Source: Mycobacterium intracellulare ATCC 13950 (GTDB lineage Bacteria > Actinomycetota > Actinomycetes > Mycobacteriales > Mycobacteriaceae). Taken from it: DNA of 64,000 bases. This document shows positions 51,534-60,314 of the stretch, piece by piece. Both the position numbers and the translations under genes were made by a program. How positions within the stretch are numbered: position 1 is the first letter of the stretch; each line of letters opens with the position of its first letter. A model generated the notes under the pieces. That model made no database searches, was not told the DNA's origin, and saw only the letters and a list, made by a program, of their open reading frames with translations. Location: assembly GCF_000277125.1 (NCBI RefSeq), contig NC_016946.1, positions 5,146,001 through 5,210,000 of the forward strand, written 5' to 3'.

Positions 51534-52634
51534 TTAACTGGTCACCAAAGTGCTTGGTGCGTAAAGGCCTTTTCCGGTGACCAGCGGCAGGTCGAGCGTG
51601 GTCCGGATGCCGGGGGGCGCCGCGATCACCGCCGGGATGGCGTTGACGACGCGGCCCGCGGCGCCCGCGATCGCGGCGTGATTGTGGTCGCCCTTGCGGC
51701 TGCTGGGAATGATGTCGACCGCGTAGGAGGGCTCGCCGGTGATCTCGACGCGGTACGAGCCGTCGCCCGCGGCGGGCTGGGGCAGGTCCGGGCGCAGGTC
51801 GGGCCGCAGCCGGGTGACGTGCTCGATGACGATGGCGGGGTGGCCCTTGACCATGCCGCGGATCTCGAACTGCAGCACGGCCACGGTCCCCTTGGCGACG
51901 TGGCCGACCGCGATGTCGAAGTCCTCGGGCGCGGGCTCGCGCTGGTAGGACTCGGTGATCTCGTCGACCTCGATGCCCAGGCCGGCCGCCAGCTGACGGA
52001 TCGCGGTGCCCCAGGCGATGCTGAGGATGCCCGGCTGCAGCAGCATCGGGATCTCGTCCATGGGCTTGGCGAATCCCATGTAGTCCATGACCTCGGTGCC
52101 GTTGTAGGACGCGTAGTCGTGAATCTCCATGCAGCGCACCTGCTCGATGCGCTGACACGTCCCGGCGAGCGCGAACGGGATCAGGTCGTTGGCGAACCCG
52201 GGGTCGACGCCGCTGATGAAGATGCTTGAATTGCCTTGCTTGGCAGCGTCTTCCACGCGGGCGATGTATTTGTCGGGCATCACGCCCCACGGGTACTGCA
52301 GCAGCCCCGGCGAGGATCCGACGACGTTGATCCCGGCGGCCAGGATGCGCATGACGTCGGCCATGGCCTCGGGCAGCCGGGTGTCGCCCATTGCGCAGTA
52401 GACGACGCACTCGGGCTTGGCGGCGATGATGGTGTCCAGGTCGTCGACGGCGGCGACGCCCGTCACCACGCCGGCGTCCAGGCCGACGCCGCACAGCTCG
52501 CCCGCGTCCTTACCCACCTTTTCCGGGGTGGAGACGCACACCCCGGTCAGCTCGAACTGCGGGTTGGTGATCAGTTCGGCGAGGGCCAGCCCACCGACGT
52601 TGCCGGTACCGACGTGCGCGACGCGGATCGCCAT
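51534..52634 (-). CDS. DapB-like NAD(P)H-dependent reductase family protein, second copy
   Basis: A 366-aa protein with Rossmann motif HVGTGNVGG, ELCGVG near residue 47, SGVDPGFANDLIPF near 145 and IAWGTAIRQLAAGLG near 200. It shares its landmarks with the protein at 8543-9676 and is its paralogue. Reaction unknown. ATG at 52634. It starts the unit with the SDR and FAD-oxidase genes; upstream is a run of short palindromes. Confidence 0.82.
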   Translation of the reverse strand: MAIRVAHVGTGNVGGLALAELITNPQFELTGVCVSTPEKVGKDAGELCGVGLDAGVVTGVAAVDDLDTIIAAKPECVVYCAMGDTRLPEAMADVMRILAAGINVVGSSPGLLQYPWGVMPDKYIARVEDAAKQGNSSIFISGVDPGFANDLIPFALAGTCQRIEQVRCMEIHDYASYNGTEVMDYMGFAKPMDEIPMLLQPGILSIAWGTAIRQLAAGLGIEVDEITESYQREPAPEDFDIAVGHVAKGTVAVLQFEIRGMVKGHPAIVIEHVTRLRPDLRPDLPQPAAGDGSYRVEITGEPSYAVDIIPSSRKGDHNHAAIAGAAGRVVNAIPAVIAAPPGIRTTLDLPLVTGKGLYAPSTLVTS

Positions 52635-52649
52635 GACAGTCTCCGTCCG

Positions 52650-52680
52650 TTGAGCGCTCAAAACGTTTCTAGACACTAGT
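52650..52680. promoter_or_regulatory. cluster of palindromes upstream of the DapB-like gene
   Basis: TTGAGCGCTCAA (52650-52661) and AAACGTTT (52661-52668) are perfect palindromes, followed directly by TCTAGA (52668-52673) and ACTAGT (52675-52680). The 31 bases lie between the divergent DapB-like gene (start 52634) and the hydrolase gene (start 52745). An operator for a dimeric regulator is likely; which one is not known. Confidence 0.5.
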
Positions 52681-52744
52681 CCATTAATTTGGGCGCGCAT
52701 ACCTGCGGACCGCCCGTGGACCGCGGGGGCAGAATCATCCGTTG

Positions 52745-53635
52745 ATGAGCACACGCGAAGACCTTCGGTTCCCGTCCGGCGACGACCTGATCAGCGCCTG
52801 GCTCTACCGCCCGCCGGGCGACGGCCCCGCGCCGCTGCTGGTGATGGCCCACGGCCTGGGCGCCGTGCGGAGCATGCGCCTGGACGCCTACGCCGAACGC
52901 TTCAGCGCGGCCGGCTACGCGTGCCTGGTGTTCGACTACCGCAACTTCGGCGACAGCGGGGGCCGGCCCCGTCAGGTCCTCGACGTCGGCATGCAGCTCG
53001 CCGACTGGGCCGCGGCCGTCGACTACGCGCGCACGCTGCCGGGTGTCGATCCCGCTCGAATCGCGTTGTGGGGCACCTCTTTTGCCGGCGGTCACGTGAT
53101 CGCGACGGCGGCGCGGCTGCCGGGCATCGCCGCGGCCGTCGCCCAGTGCCCCTTCACCGACGGCATCGCGTCCGCGGGCACCATCACCAACCCGCTGATC
53201 ACCGCACGCATCACCGCGCGGGCGGTGCGCGACGTGCTCGCGAGCAAGCGGGGCGGGCCACCGGTGATGGTCGCGACGGCGGGGCGGCCCGGCGAGGTCG
53301 CGTTGATGAACACGCCCGACGCGTACGAGGGCTACCTGCGGCTGGTGCCCGACGGCGCCGACGTACGCAACGAGGTCGCCGCCCGAATCGCGTTGCAGGT
53401 CTTCACCTATCGCCCGGGACGCCTGACACCGAAGATCGGTTGCCCGATCCTGTTCTGCGTGTGCGAGGCCGACTCGGTGGCCCCCGCGGCGGCGACGCTG
53501 CGCCACGCGGCCAGAGCGCCCCGCGGCGAGGTCAAGCTGTATCCCGAGGGCCATTTCGCGATCTACGTCGACGACGCGTTCGAGCGGGTGGTCGCCGACC
53601 AGCTCGCGTTCCTCGACAAGCACCTGCGCGGTTAA
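52745..53635 (+). CDS. alpha/beta-hydrolase
   Basis: A 296-aa alpha/beta-hydrolase related to dienelactone hydrolase and X-Pro dipeptidase-like proteins. MAHGLGAVRSMRLD near residue 35, nucleophile elbow GTSFAGG near 117, and the late Asp and His in CEADSVAP and EGHFAIY. The substrate is unknown. ATG 52745 preferred to TTG 52742. The stop overlaps the stop of the convergent TetR gene by 4 bases. Confidence 0.85.
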   Translation: MSTREDLRFPSGDDLISAWLYRPPGDGPAPLLVMAHGLGAVRSMRLDAYAERFSAAGYACLVFDYRNFGDSGGRPRQVLDVGMQLADWAAAVDYARTLPGVDPARIALWGTSFAGGHVIATAARLPGIAAAVAQCPFTDGIASAGTITNPLITARITARAVRDVLASKRGGPPVMVATAGRPGEVALMNTPDAYEGYLRLVPDGADVRNEVAARIALQVFTYRPGRLTPKIGCPILFCVCEADSVAPAAATLRHAARAPRGEVKLYPEGHFAIYVDDAFERVVADQLAFLDKHLRG

Positions 53636-54267
53636 GGACCCAGCGGAGACGTCGTGCGGATCGCCTCGTCGCGGATCAGTCCGCGCAGCAGCGCCGTGCT
53701 GAACTCCGCCGCGATCTCCTTGGCGGAGCGCCGCCCGCTGGGCCGCAGCCAGCGATAGCTGCCCAGCGTCATGCCGATGTAGCCCAGCGCCAGCACGTGC
53801 GAATCGCACTGGTAGAACTCGCCGCTGGCGATCCCGCGGTCGATCAGGCCGTGCACGTGGTGATAGACCTGCGCTTCCTTCTCGCGGACCTCGGCGACCT
53901 GCTCGCTGGTGAACCACTCGGTGATGTAGGGCTGCTCCTGGAAGTACACCGCGGCGCGCTCGGGATCGCTGGCGATGCCGGTCAGCAGCCGGACGGTGTA
54001 CTGGTAGAGCGCCTCGCGCGCGGTCCAGGACGGGTCGTCGTGCACGGCGGCCAGCGTGCCCTCGGCGGCCTGGCGGTAGATGTCGAACAGAATCAGCGAC
54101 TTGCTGGCGTAATAGTGGTAGACGGTCGCTTTGTTCAGGCCGATCACGTCGGCCACGTCGTCCATCCGGGTGCCGTGATAGCCGCGCGCCGCGAACAGCT
54201 TGGTGGCGACGGCCAGCAGCTCTTCGCGCCGCGTTTGCCCATTGGGTGTGATGCTGTCGGTGGGCAT
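53632..54267 (-). CDS. TetR-family regulator (Rv0158-like)
   Basis: A 211-aa TetR protein. Helix-turn-helix at about residues 13-60 (REELLAVATKLFAARGYHGT, MDDVADVIGLNKATVYHYYASK), followed by a TetR_C_33-like ligand domain with YFQEQPYITEWF. Position matches Rv0158, next to the transhydrogenase operon. A CAACTGGTT site upstream at 54330 recurs upstream of the Rv0148-like gene and may be its operator. Confidence 0.88.
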   Translation of the reverse strand: MPTDSITPNGQTRREELLAVATKLFAARGYHGTRMDDVADVIGLNKATVYHYYASKSLILFDIYRQAAEGTLAAVHDDPSWTAREALYQYTVRLLTGIASDPERAAVYFQEQPYITEWFTSEQVAEVREKEAQVYHHVHGLIDRGIASGEFYQCDSHVLALGYIGMTLGSYRWLRPSGRRSAKEIAAEFSTALLRGLIRDEAIRTTSPLGP

Positions 54268-54363
54268 CTGTTCTCACTATCGTCGGTACGGGCAGGCCAG
54301 GCCCGGTTCGGCCAAGAATAACTATCAATCAACTGGTTGGACAGTTTAAGCAAAAACGCCGGG

Positions 54364-54392
54364 TGTCACGTCGACGGGCATGCGACTAGACT
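54364..54392 (+). promoter_or_regulatory. promoter of the 41-aa Rv0157A-like gene
   Basis: TAGACT at 54387-54392 fits the mycobacterial TANNNT -10. TGTCAC at 54364-54369 is a weak -35 at a 17-base spacing. An imperfect CTCTTCGAA/TTCGAGAG dyad follows at about 54395-54416, ahead of the start at 54425. Confidence 0.4.
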
Positions 54393-54424
54393 CCTCTTCG
54401 AACGAGATTCGAGAGGTGGGACCG

Positions 54425-54550
54425 ATGGATCCGAGCCCGGATTACGACGGAAGCGACGAGATCGAGTTCTTCATGCGGTACCTCACCTGGGGCTTGCGCG
54501 GTGTCACCGACGGCAACGGGTACCCGCCGCCGGCCTACCCGCCCGTTTAG
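54425..54550 (+). CDS. 41-aa conserved small protein (Rv0157A-like)
   Basis: A 41-aa peptide starting MDPSPDYDGSDEIEFF, with RYLTWGLRG in the middle and a Pro/Tyr tail (GYPPPAYPPV). It has no transmembrane helix. The ATG at 54425 has AGGTGGG 4-8 bases upstream and its own possible promoter. Between Rv0158 and pntB, M. tuberculosis carries the small gene Rv0157A, which this matches by place and size. Function unknown. Its stop is 24 bases from the convergent pntB stop. Confidence 0.7.
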   Translation: MDPSPDYDGSDEIEFFMRYLTWGLRGVTDGNGYPPPAYPPV

Positions 54551-54574
54551 CCCCGGCGCGGAGGACCGCAGTCT

Positions 54575-55999
54575 TTACAGCGCTTTGAGTTCCTCGGCGA
54601 CCTCGGTCACCGACTTCTTCGCGTCGCCGAACAGCATGCTGGTGCCCTCGCCGTAGAACAGCGGGTTGTCGATACCCGCGAACCCGGAGTTCATCGACCG
54701 CTTCAGCACGATCACCGACTTGGCCTTGTCCACGTTGAGGATCGGCATGCCGTAGATCGGGCTGGACGCGTCGTTGCGGGCCGCGGGGTTGGTGACGTCG
54801 TTGGCGCCGATGACGATCGCGACGTCGGTGCGCGCGAACTCGTCGTTGATGTCGTCCATGTCCTTCATGGCGTCGTAGTCGACCTCGGCCTCGGCCAGCA
54901 ACACGTTCATGTGCCCGGGCATCCGGCCGGCGACCGGGTGGATGGCGTATTTGACCTCCACGCCCTTGTCCTCCAGCAGGGCCGCCATGTCCTTCACCGC
55001 GTGCTGCGCCTGCGCGACGGCCAGGCCGTAGCCCGGCACCACGATCACCTGGTTGGCGTAGGCCATCTGGATCGCGGCGTCCGCGGCCGAGGTGGCCTTG
55101 ACGGTCTTGTCTCCCCCGCCGTCGCCACTGGGGGCCACCCCGCCGCCGCCGAAGCCGCCGGCGACGATCGCGGGGATCGAGCGGTTCATGGCCTTGGCCA
55201 TCAGGTTGGTCAGGATCGAGCCGGACGCGCCGACGATCATGCCGGCCACGATCATCGCGGTGTTGTTCAGCGCCAGACCGGCGGCCGCGGCAGACAACCC
55301 CGTCATCGCGTTGAGCAGCGAGATGACCACGGGCATGTCCGCGCCGCCGATGGGCAGCACCACCATCAGGCCCAGCACGCCGGCCGCGGCCAGCAGCCCG
55401 ATCATCCACCACAGGGACGCCCCGCCGGTGCCGGGATGGGCGTGCACCCCGACCACCACCGCGGCGGCCACCGCGGCGACCAGCAGCAGCAGGTTGACCG
55501 GCTGCTGGGCCCTGCCGAAACCGATCGGTGCGCCGGAGATGATCTCCTGCAGCTTGCCGAACGCGATGATCGATCCCCAGAACGAGATCGAGCCGATGAC
55601 CGCGGCGAACAACGACGCCACCACGATGTGCACGGTCGGCGACTCACCGTGCTGGAACGCCGAAAAGCCTTGCGTCTCAATGAATTCCGACAGCGCGATC
55701 AGCGCGACCGTGCCGCCGCCGACGCCGTTGAAGAACGCCACCAGCTGCGGCATCGCCGTCATCTTGGTGTAGCGCGCCGGCGGGACACCGAGCACCACGC
55801 CCACCACCAGGCCGGCGATGATCAGCACCCATTGGTCGGTGTGGCGGATCTTGACCAGCGTCGCGGCCACCGCGATCGCCATGCCCACCGCGGCGATCAG
55901 GTTGCCCCGCACCGCCGTTTTGGGCCCGGTCAGGCCCATCAGGCCGTAGATGAACAGGGCGAACGAAATGATGTACAGGCCGATGACCAAGTAGTTCAT
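54575..55999 (-). CDS. pntB: NAD(P) transhydrogenase subunit beta
   Basis: A 474-aa membrane protein: about eight transmembrane helices over residues 1-260, then the soluble NADP-binding domain III with VVPGYGLAVAQAQHAV (near 310), HPVAGRMPGHMNVLLAEA and ANDVTNPAARND. With PntAa and PntAb it couples proton entry to hydride transfer from NADH to NADP, supplying NADPH. The start at 55999 overlaps the pntAb stop by 4 bases. Confidence 0.96.
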   Translation of the reverse strand: MNYLVIGLYIISFALFIYGLMGLTGPKTAVRGNLIAAVGMAIAVAATLVKIRHTDQWVLIIAGLVVGVVLGVPPARYTKMTAMPQLVAFFNGVGGGTVALIALSEFIETQGFSAFQHGESPTVHIVVASLFAAVIGSISFWGSIIAFGKLQEIISGAPIGFGRAQQPVNLLLLVAAVAAAVVVGVHAHPGTGGASLWWMIGLLAAAGVLGLMVVLPIGGADMPVVISLLNAMTGLSAAAAGLALNNTAMIVAGMIVGASGSILTNLMAKAMNRSIPAIVAGGFGGGGVAPSGDGGGDKTVKATSAADAAIQMAYANQVIVVPGYGLAVAQAQHAVKDMAALLEDKGVEVKYAIHPVAGRMPGHMNVLLAEAEVDYDAMKDMDDINDEFARTDVAIVIGANDVTNPAARNDASSPIYGMPILNVDKAKSVIVLKRSMNSGFAGIDNPLFYGEGTSMLFGDAKKSVTEVAEELKAL

Positions 56000-56325
56000 T
56001 TGGCGGCCGGCTCCTCACTCGCGGCGGGTACCGGTTTCCTCTTGCCCTTGAACATGCCCAGCATCCGGTCGGTGACGATGAACCCGCCGATGACGTTCAG
56101 CGTGCCGAACACGACGGCCACGAACAGGATGATCTGCACCGCCAGCGAGGGCTGCTCGACCGAGCCGAACACCACCAGCGCGCCCAGCACCACGATGCCG
56201 TGGATGGCGTTGGTGCCCGACATCAGCGGCGTGTGCAGCGTGTTGGGCACCTTGGAGATGACCGCGAACCCGACGAACCCGGACAGCACCAGGATCGCCA
56301 CGTTGGCCAACAGTTCGTCGTACAT
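55996..56325 (-). CDS. pntAb: NAD(P) transhydrogenase subunit alpha part 2
   Basis: A 109-aa protein with three hydrophobic helices (LLANVAILVLSGFVGFAVIS, then two more) and a short basic tail. It is the small membrane part of the alpha subunit, split from PntAa as in other mycobacteria. It contributes to the proton channel. Starts 9 bases after the pntAa stop. Confidence 0.95.
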   Translation of the reverse strand: MYDELLANVAILVLSGFVGFAVISKVPNTLHTPLMSGTNAIHGIVVLGALVVFGSVEQPSLAVQIILFVAVVFGTLNVIGGFIVTDRMLGMFKGKRKPVPAASEEPAAK

Positions 56326-56334
56326 GTAGTCCTC

Positions 56335-57417
56335 TCAGTCCCGCGTCACACAGGAGTCCGCGATGACCTCGTCGTCGAAGTCCGGCGCCAGCTTGCCGTC
56401 GGTGAGCAGCAAGTCCAGCAAAGCGGTGATGTTCTTGCTGTAGAGCTCGGAGGCGTGCTCGGGCATCGTCGCCGGCAGGTTCAGCGGCGACGCGATGGTG
56501 ACGTCGTGCTTGACGACCGTCTTGCCGGGTTCGGTGAGCTCGCAGTTGCCGCCGGTCTCGCCGGCCAGGTCCACCACCACGCTGCCGGGCTTCATCGCCT
56601 CCACGGCCGCAGCGGTCACCAACCGCGGCGCGGGCCGGCCCGGGACCAGCGCCGTGGTGATCACGACGTCGAAACCGCTGATCGCCTTCTCCAGCGCCTG
56701 CTGCTGCTGCGCGCGCTCCTCGTCGGTCAGCTCGCGGGCGTATCCGCCCTCACCGGCCGCGTCGATCCCGATGTCGAGCCACTGCGCGCCCACCGAGCGC
56801 ACCTGATCGGCCACCTCGGGCCGCACGTCGTAACCGGTGGTGCGGGCACCGAGCCGCTTGGCCGTCGCCAGCGCCTGCAGTCCGGCCACCCCGACCCCGA
56901 GCACCAGCACCGTGGCCGGCTTCACCGTTCCGGCGGCCGTCGTCAGCATCGGGAAGAACCGGGTCGCCTCCGAGGCCGCCAGCAGCACCGCCTTGTAGCC
57001 GGCCACGTTGCCCTGCGACGACAAGGCGTCCATCGCCTGAGCCCGCGAGATCCGCGGGATGGCCTCCAGCGCGAAGGCCTGCACGCCCGCCTGCTTCAAT
57101 GCGCCGATCGAGTTCTCGGCGTTGCGCGGCGCCAGGAAGCCGATCAGCGTCTGCCCGCTGTGTAGCTTGCCGACCTCGTCCGCGGTCGGCGGCGCGACCT
57201 TGACCACGACGTCGGCGGCCCACGCGTCCCCGATGGTGGCGCCGGCCTCGGTGTAGAGCGCGTCGGGCAGCAGCGCCCGTTCGCCCGCGCCGGACTCGAC
57301 CACGACCGCCACGCCGCTGCCCACCAGCGACGCCACCGCCTTCGGCACCAGCGCGACCCGCCGCTCGTCGGCCCCGGACTCGGAGACCACTCCTACCGTC
57401 GTCTGCGCATCTGTCAT
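56335..57417 (-). CDS. pntAa: NAD(P) transhydrogenase subunit alpha part 1
   Basis: A 360-aa soluble NAD(H)-binding subunit (domain I). The alanine-dehydrogenase-like N-terminal half is followed by the Rossmann motif VLVLGVGVAGLQALATAKRL near residue 170, with YDVRPEVADQV next. It binds NADH and faces the cytosol. First gene of the pntAa-pntAb-pntB operon; no clear promoter was fixed in the 244-base region upstream. Confidence 0.96.
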   Translation of the reverse strand: MTDAQTTVGVVSESGADERRVALVPKAVASLVGSGVAVVVESGAGERALLPDALYTEAGATIGDAWAADVVVKVAPPTADEVGKLHSGQTLIGFLAPRNAENSIGALKQAGVQAFALEAIPRISRAQAMDALSSQGNVAGYKAVLLAASEATRFFPMLTTAAGTVKPATVLVLGVGVAGLQALATAKRLGARTTGYDVRPEVADQVRSVGAQWLDIGIDAAGEGGYARELTDEERAQQQQALEKAISGFDVVITTALVPGRPAPRLVTAAAVEAMKPGSVVVDLAGETGGNCELTEPGKTVVKHDVTIASPLNLPATMPEHASELYSKNITALLDLLLTDGKLAPDFDDEVIADSCVTRD

Positions 57418-57661
57418 GGCGCGTACATCTACTTTCCGTACCCTTACGTACTGTCCGTGCCGATGGGCGTGGCGCTGGCTCGGCCGCGCGCTTCGCTACC
57501 TTAACCAGGTTCCGCCATGGATGGGTGATCGGCTCTGGGCCACCCGGGGCGGGATACCCCGCCGACGGGCGATCGACTCCCGGTCGATGGTTCGCCGCCG
57601 CATGCCGATGCAGTAGCGGCCACACCGTTGTGAGGTCACAAGGCGTCGTTGTTGCCCGCCG
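57418..57661. other. 244-base intergenic region upstream of pntAa
   Basis: I see no supported gene here. A GGCGGG-ATAC-CCCGCC hairpin lies at 57548-57563. The region is between the pntAa start and the stop of the DUF1348 gene, both on the minus strand, so it should hold a terminator for the latter and the promoter of the pnt operon. Confidence 0.5.
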
Positions 57662-58123
57662 CTACCAGAGCGGGATGTCGTGGGCGTGTTCGGACGACGG
57701 GCGGGGCCCGAAGATGCGTCGCTGCGATTCGTCGATCCGCACGTCGTTGATGCTGGCTTCGCGGCGGGCCATCAGCCCCGACTCGGCGAACTCCCACAGC
57801 TCGTTGCCGTAGCTGCGATACCACTGCCCCGACTGGTCGCGGCACTCGTATTGGAAGCGGACCGCGATGCGGTTGTCGTGGAAGTCCCAAAGAACCTTGC
57901 GCAGCGCGTAATCCAGTTCGCGCTGCCACTTGCGGGTCAGGAACGCCACGATCTCGTCGCGGCCAACGATGCGCTCGCCGCGGTTTCGCCACCGCGAATC
58001 GACCGTGTACGCCAGGCTGACGCGGTGCGGGTCCCGGGTGTTCCAGGCATCCTCGGCCGCCTGCACCTTCTGCAGCGCGGTCTCCCGCGTGAACGGCGGG
58101 AACGGGGGGCGGGATTCGGTCAC
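57662..58123 (-). CDS. DUF1348 / NTF2-fold protein
   Basis: A 153-aa protein. [17 protein letters not shown] near residue 16, [12 protein letters not shown] and [20 protein letters not shown] match the DUF1348 group of nuclear-transport-factor-2-fold proteins, whose function is not known. The start is GTG at 58123; the longer minus-strand frame is the antisense of fadE2. It is divergent from fadE2 with 108 bases between starts. Confidence 0.85.
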   Translation of the reverse strand: MTESRPPFPPFTRETALQKVQAAEDAWNTRDPHRVSLAYTVDSRWRNRGERIVGRDEIVAFLTRKWQRELDYALRKVLWDFHDNRIAVRFQYECRDQSGQWYRSYGNELWEFAESGLMARREASINDVRIDESQRRIFGPRPSSEHAHDIPLW

Positions 58124-58231
58124 GCCCCAATCCTGCCGCGAACAGACACCCGAGCACCTCCTCAACGGCGTGTCGCGGTGCTTCTGCGTCTGCTCGCGCC
58201 CCCTTGTCGCGCGTGACCTATCGTGACGGGC

Positions 58232-59464
58232 ATGGACTTCGCGATGTCGGCCAAGGCCAGCGACTACCACAAGCGGCTGACCGATTTCATGACCGAGTAT
58301 GTGTTCCCGGCCGAGGCCGACTACGACAAGTTCCGTCACGAAGCCGGCCCGCGCGACCACACGGTTCCGCCCGTCGTCGAGGAACTGAAGATCAAGGCCA
58401 AGCAGCAGGGCCTGTGGAACCTGTTCCTGCCGGCCGAATCGGGCCTGACCAACCTCGAATACGCGCCGCTGGCCGAGATCACCGGCTGGAGCCTGGAGAT
58501 CGCCCCCGAGGCGCTCAACTGCGCGGCACCCGACACCGGCAACATGGAGACGCTGCACCTGTTCGCCACCGAGGAACAGCGCAAGCAGTGGCTGGAGCCG
58601 TTGCTGGCCGGCGAGATCCGCAGCGCCTTCTCCATGACGGAGCCGGCCGTGGCCAGCAGCGACGCCCGCAACATCGAGACCTCGATCGTGCGCGACGGCG
58701 CCGACTACGTGATCAACGGCCGCAAGTGGTGGACGTCGGGCGCGGCCGACCCGCGCTGCAAGATCCTGATCGTCATGGGCCGCACCAACCCCGACGCCGC
58801 GAGCCACCAGCAGCAGTCGATGGTGTTGGTGCCGATGGACACGCCCGGCGTGACGGTGGTGCGCTCCACCCCGGTCTTCGGCTGGCAGGACCAGCACGGC
58901 CACTGCGAGATCGTCTACGACAACGTGCGCGTGCCGGCCACCAACCTGCTCGGCGAGGAGGGCGGCGGCTTCGCGATCGCCCAGGCCCGCCTCGGGCCGG
59001 GCCGCATCCACCACTGCATGCGCGCGCTCGGCGGGGCCGAGCGCGCCCTGGCCCTGATGTCCGACCGGGCCCAAAAGCGGGTGGCGTTCGGCCGCCCGCT
59101 GGCCGAGCAGGGCGTGGTGCGGGAGTCAATTGCCAAGTCCCGCAACGAGATCGACCAGGCACGGCTGCTGTGCGAGAAGGCGGCGTGGACCATCGACCAG
59201 CACGGCAACAAGGCCGCGCACCTGCTGGTCTCCCAGATCAAGGCGGTGGCCCCGCAGGTGGCCTGCGACGTCATCGACCGCGCCATCCAGGTGCACGGGG
59301 CCGCCGGCGTCAGCGACGACACGGTGCTGGCCCGCCTCTACGGCTGGCACCGCGCCATGCGGATCTTCGACGGCCCGGACGAGGTGCACATGCGAACCAT
59401 CGCGCGCGCCGAGCTGGGCCGGGAGAAGTCGGCGCTCGCCGCGGCGGTCACCGCGCATGACTGA
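58232..59464 (+). CDS. fadE2: acyl-CoA dehydrogenase FadE2
   Basis: A 410-aa flavoprotein of the ACAD10/11-like group. [17 protein letters not shown] near residue 135 and [12 protein letters not shown] near 160 form the FAD/substrate region, and [16 protein letters not shown] ends the conserved core. It oxidises acyl-CoA at the alpha-beta bond. ATG 58232 is used; GTG 58223 would add three residues. It ends inside the first codons of ptbB (8-base overlap), so the two are co-translated, as in M. tuberculosis (Rv0154c-Rv0153c). Confidence 0.92.
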   Translation: MDFAMSAKASDYHKRLTDFMTEYVFPAEADYDKFRHEAGPRDHTVPPVVEELKIKAKQQGLWNLFLPAESGLTNLEYAPLAEITGWSLEIAPEALNCAAPDTGNMETLHLFATEEQRKQWLEPLLAGEIRSAFSMTEPAVASSDARNIETSIVRDGADYVINGRKWWTSGAADPRCKILIVMGRTNPDAASHQQQSMVLVPMDTPGVTVVRSTPVFGWQDQHGHCEIVYDNVRVPATNLLGEEGGGFAIAQARLGPGRIHHCMRALGGAERALALMSDRAQKRVAFGRPLAEQGVVRESIAKSRNEIDQARLLCEKAAWTIDQHGNKAAHLLVSQIKAVAPQVACDVIDRAIQVHGAAGVSDDTVLARLYGWHRAMRIFDGPDEVHMRTIARAELGREKSALAAAVTAHD

Positions 59465-60287
59465 GGCGTTGCGAGAACTGTCGGGCGCGTGGAACTTTCG
59501 TGACGTCTCCGACGGCGCACCGGCGCTCAAACCCGGGCGGCTGTTCCGCTCCGGCGAACTGAGCGGGCTCGACGACGACGGCCGCGCGACGCTGAGCCGG
59601 CTGGGCATCACCGACGTCGCCGATCTGCGGGCGGCCCGCGAGGTCGCGCGGCGCGGGCCGGGGCTGGTTCCCGACGGCGTCGAGGTGCACCTGTTGCCCT
59701 TCCCCGATCTCGGCGAGCAGGACGCCGGGACCGACGACGCGGCGCCGCACGAACACGCCTTCCAGCGCCTGCTCACCGGCGAGGGCGTCGAGGAATCGGA
59801 GCAGTCGGTCAACGAGGCCGCCACCCGCTACATGATCGACGAATACCGCCAATTCCCAACGCGTAACGGGGCGCAGCGGGCGTTGCACCGCGTCATCTCG
59901 CTGCTGGCCGACGGGCATTCGGTGCTGACGCACTGCTTCGCCGGCAAGGACCGCACCGGCTTCGTGGTGGCGACCGTGCTGGAGGCGATCGGCATCGACC
60001 GCGACACCATCCTGGCCGACTTCCTGCGCAGCAACGACGCCGCGCCCGCCCTGCGGGCGCAGATCTCCGCGATGATCGCGCAGCGCCAGGACGCCGAGCT
60101 GACCCCGGAGGTGGTGACCTGGACCGAGGCGCGGCTGTCCGACGGCGTGCTCGGGGTCCGCGAGGTCTACCTGGCCGCCGCGCGCCAAACCATCGACGAG
60201 GAATTCGGGTCGCTGGACGCCTACTTGCGCGCCGCGAGCGTCAGCGAGTCAGACGTGGAGCGCCTGCGCGAGGCGCTGCTCGCCTGA
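59457..60287 (+). CDS. ptbB: secreted protein-tyrosine phosphatase PtbB (PtpB)
   Basis: A 276-aa phosphatase, the same length as M. tuberculosis PtpB. The P-loop HCFAGKDRTG puts the catalytic Cys at residue 160, the N-terminus shows NFRDVSDG, and the lid-like helices follow. PtpB is a triple-specificity phosphatase (Tyr, Ser/Thr and phosphoinositides) secreted into macrophages. It has no signal peptide here either. The stop is 27 bases from the convergent SDR gene. Confidence 0.94.
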   Translation: MTEALRELSGAWNFRDVSDGAPALKPGRLFRSGELSGLDDDGRATLSRLGITDVADLRAAREVARRGPGLVPDGVEVHLLPFPDLGEQDAGTDDAAPHEHAFQRLLTGEGVEESEQSVNEAATRYMIDEYRQFPTRNGAQRALHRVISLLADGHSVLTHCFAGKDRTGFVVATVLEAIGIDRDTILADFLRSNDAAPALRAQISAMIAQRQDAELTPEVVTWTEARLSDGVLGVREVYLAAARQTIDEEFGSLDAYLRAASVSESDVERLREALLA

Positions 60288-60314
60288 CCCGCCGACCACT
60301 CGGGAAGGCCGGGC

